Assembly: GCF_036688685.1 (NCBI RefSeq) | Contig: NZ_JAQQPS010000005.1 | Span: 62,001-126,000 of the forward strand | Direction of reading: 5' to 3' | Origin: JALYUM01 sp036688685 | GTDB lineage: Bacteria > Pseudomonadota > Gammaproteobacteria > Burkholderiales > Burkholderiaceae_D | Length of the DNA: 64,000 nucleotides | Shown here: positions 62,345 through 64,000 of the stretch, in pieces | Layout of the letters: every line of letters begins with the position of its first letter | Numbering within the stretch: the stretch's first letter is position 1 | Notes under the pieces: generated by a model | Database searches by the model: none | What the model was told of the DNA's origin: nothing | The model's input: only the letters and a program-made list of their open reading frames with translations | Made by a program: the position numbers and the translations under genes

Positions 62345-63328
62345 ATGAACAAGAAAATCGCTATCGCTATCGCCCTGGCCGTTGCCCTGGCAGCCCCTTT
62401 CATTGGCTATCCCGTGTTCCTGATGAAGTTGCTGTGCTTCGGGCTGTTTGCCTGTGCCTTCAATTTGCTGATTGGCTACACAGGTTTGCTGTCGTTCGGA
62501 CATGCCGCTTTTTTTGGCAGCGCCGGTTATGTTGCCGGTCACGCCTTGACGGTATGGGGCTTGCCGCCCGAGCTGGCGCTGGTGCTTGGCACCGCTGCTG
62601 GCGCCCTGATCGGCCTGGTCATGGGCATGCTGGCCATTCGGCGCCAGGGTATTTATTTTTCGATGATCACGCTGGCGCTGGCGCAGATGGTGTATTTCGT
62701 CGCCTTGCGTTCTCCGGCGACGCACGGCGAAGACGGTCTACAAGGTGTTCCACGTGGCAAATTGTTTGGCGCCCTCGATTTGGCCAACGATCTGACCATG
62801 TACTTTGTCGTGCTGGCCATCGCCATTGCCGGCTTTGCATTGATCGTGCGCATTGTTCACTCGCCGTTTGGGCAAGTGCTCAGCGCCATCAAGGAAAATG
62901 AGCCGCGCGCCATTTCGCTTGGTTACGACGTCGACCGTTATAAATTGCTGGCGTTCGTGTTGTCCGCTGCGCTTGCCGGTTTGGCGGGCGCGACCAAGAC
63001 ACTGGTGCTGGGTTTTGAAACGCTGACCGATGTGCACTGGACGATGTCGGGCCTGGTCATCCTGATGACACTGGTTGGCGGCATGGGCACGCTGGTCGGC
63101 CCGATCATCGGCGCGTTCATCATCATTGCGCTGGAAAACAAGCTGGGCGATGTCGGGACCTTTCTCGTGAATACCACCGGGATCGAATGGTTTTCGACGC
63201 TGGGCGAATCGGTGGGCATGGTCACCGGCCTGATTTTTATCGCCTGCGTCTTGCTGTTCCGGCGTGGCATCGTCGGGGAGATTGGCGCTCTTATCGCGGC
63301 CGGCGGCAAAAAACGCAAGCTGGCATGA
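62345..63328 (+). CDS. Liv-type ABC transporter permease (LivM-like)
   Basis: A 327-residue inner-membrane permease: NLLIGYTGLLSFGHAAFFGS, AIRRQGIYFSMITLALAQMV, VLSAIKENEPRAISLGYDVD (cytoplasmic coupling loop) and VILMTLVGGMGTLVGPIIGA. It starts 8 bases after LivH, so they form one unit. Confidence 0.95.
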   Translation: MNKKIAIAIALAVALAAPFIGYPVFLMKLLCFGLFACAFNLLIGYTGLLSFGHAAFFGSAGYVAGHALTVWGLPPELALVLGTAAGALIGLVMGMLAIRRQGIYFSMITLALAQMVYFVALRSPATHGEDGLQGVPRGKLFGALDLANDLTMYFVVLAIAIAGFALIVRIVHSPFGQVLSAIKENEPRAISLGYDVDRYKLLAFVLSAALAGLAGATKTLVLGFETLTDVHWTMSGLVILMTLVGGMGTLVGPIIGAFIIIALENKLGDVGTFLVNTTGIEWFSTLGESVGMVTGLIFIACVLLFRRGIVGEIGALIAAGGKKRKLA

Positions 63329-63337
63329 GCGGTGATA

Positions 63338-64000
63338 TTACAAGGCTGCACGATAAATCGCGTGCGCATCTACGCGCGTCACCGTACGCGGGTTGTTGCC
63401 GAGTAACCGTGTCTGCAGCATGGCGTCGTCGGCCAGGCGGTCCAGGTCGTTCTCCGTGATACCCACCTGGCGCAGCGTGGTCGCGATCCCCGTCATCTTG
63501 GCGATGTGTTCCATCGCCAAGATGAGCGCCGCTGTTTTCGCTTCATCCGATCCGCTTGCATCCGGCGCCACGATACCCGCCAGCTCCGCGTACTGCGTGG
63601 CGGCGTGGGACGCGTTGAAGCGCAGGACGTGGGGCAACACCAGCGCGTTGGATAAACCATGTGGGACGTGGAACACGCCGCCGATCGGATAGGCGAGGGC
63701 ATGCACGGCTGCGACTGGCGCATTCGAGAAGGCCTGGCCGGCGTAGCATGCGCCGAGCAGCATGGCCTGGCGAGCGGCGAGGTTTTGCCCGTCTGTGCAT
63801 GCCGTCAGCAGATTCTTGTGCAGGAGCGTTAAGGCCTGGCGGGCCAGCATGTCCGACATGGGGTTCTTCTTATGCTTGCTCGTAAAGGCTTCGATGGCGT
63901 GGACCATGGCGTCGATGCCGGTTGCTGCTGTCACCAAGGGCGGCAAGCCGAGTGTCAAGGTGGCGTCGAGGATCGCGATGTCGGCATACAGTTGTGGCGC
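63338..64000 (-). CDS. iron-containing alcohol dehydrogenase, C-terminal part (5' end outside window)
   Basis: The frame is open through the right edge, so the gene starts beyond it. Family III (iron-dependent) alcohol dehydrogenase features: TGIDAMVHAIEAFTSKHKKN with the metal-ligating His, FSNAPVAAVHALAYPIGG and FHVPHGLSNALVLPHV with two further His. NAD-dependent oxidation of alcohols or reduction of aldehydes. Convergent with the permease gene (9 bases apart); likely part of the same catabolic region. Confidence 0.9.
   Translation of the reverse strand, partial: APQLYADIAILDATLTLGLPPLVTAATGIDAMVHAIEAFTSKHKKNPMSDMLARQALTLLHKNLLTACTDGQNLAARQAMLLGACYAGQAFSNAPVAAVHALAYPIGGVFHVPHGLSNALVLPHVLRFNASHAATQYAELAGIVAPDASGSDEAKTAALILAMEHIAKMTGIATTLRQVGITENDLDRLADDAMLQTRLLGNNPRTVTRVDAHAIYRAAL

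Noticed and set aside
1..64000. tRNA/rRNA genes, CRISPR arrays, insertion sequences, prophage
   Set aside because: No cloverleaf, spaced direct-repeat array, transposase or phage structural gene was seen in reading the window.

Overview
This 64 kb window looks like ordinary chromosome from a GC-rich betaproteobacterium of the order Burkholderiales, most likely family Oxalobacteraceae (Massilia, Duganella or Janthinobacterium relatives). That assignment is inferred from gene content and order: lipA-lipB with ybeD nearby, rsmD-coaD-YfhL-type ferredoxin, glmS/glmU beside Lrp-type regulators, and a PutA without its own DNA-binding domain facing an Lrp regulator. It was not made by any search. I found no tRNA, rRNA, CRISPR array, insertion sequence or prophage.

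Layout. 0-7 kb: the end of a GlxA-type regulator, a Suv3-like RNA helicase, an Asp/Glu racemase, lipA and lipB, then a YfcF-type glutathione transferase and its divergent LysR regulator sitting between lipB and ybeD. 7-16 kb: a FecR/DUF6600 exported protein, a LysE exporter, HU, a BrnA-like antitoxin without a toxin, DUF808, a TonB-dependent receptor and small exported proteins. 16-24 kb: a siderophore-interacting protein with a divergent MarR, a membrane sensor kinase that seems to lack its phospho-acceptor motif, a CzcE/CzcR/CzcS-like metal-sensing set without a pump, an RbtT/DalT-type transporter with a hairpin-rich leader, and a frameshifted YefM antitoxin. 24-34 kb: a Tat-like carotenoid oxygenase coupled to a DUF2141 protein, then the alpha-2-macroglobulin/PBP1C pair.

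33.7-40.7 kb is a run of same-strand genes: thermostable-hemolysin family protein, AMP-dependent ligase, haem-oxygenase-like diiron enzyme and short-chain dehydrogenase, the last three joined by 4-base stop/start overlaps. A TPR-like exported protein, a QseBC-type two-component system and a broken exported protein follow. This looks like a small-molecule pathway with its own sensing system whose product I cannot name. 40.7-54.9 kb is mostly housekeeping: glmS, glmU, a lipoprotein, rsmD, coaD, ferredoxin, regulators, putA and mtnN.

54.9-55.8 kb is the most striking stretch. It is a non-coding block with three copies of a roughly 230 bp module. Each copy holds an AT-rich run, a TAGTAGTAG trinucleotide array, and DnaA boxes with a fixed 141 bp spacing. 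The arrangement matches the box / DnaA-trio / AT-rich order of bacterial unwinding elements, although no dnaA gene is in the window. To its right (55.8-64 kb) lie a nitronate monooxygenase, a GMC oxidoreductase, a five-gene Liv-type ABC transporter and a partial iron-containing alcohol dehydrogenase, which together suggest uptake and oxidation of an alcohol-like substrate.
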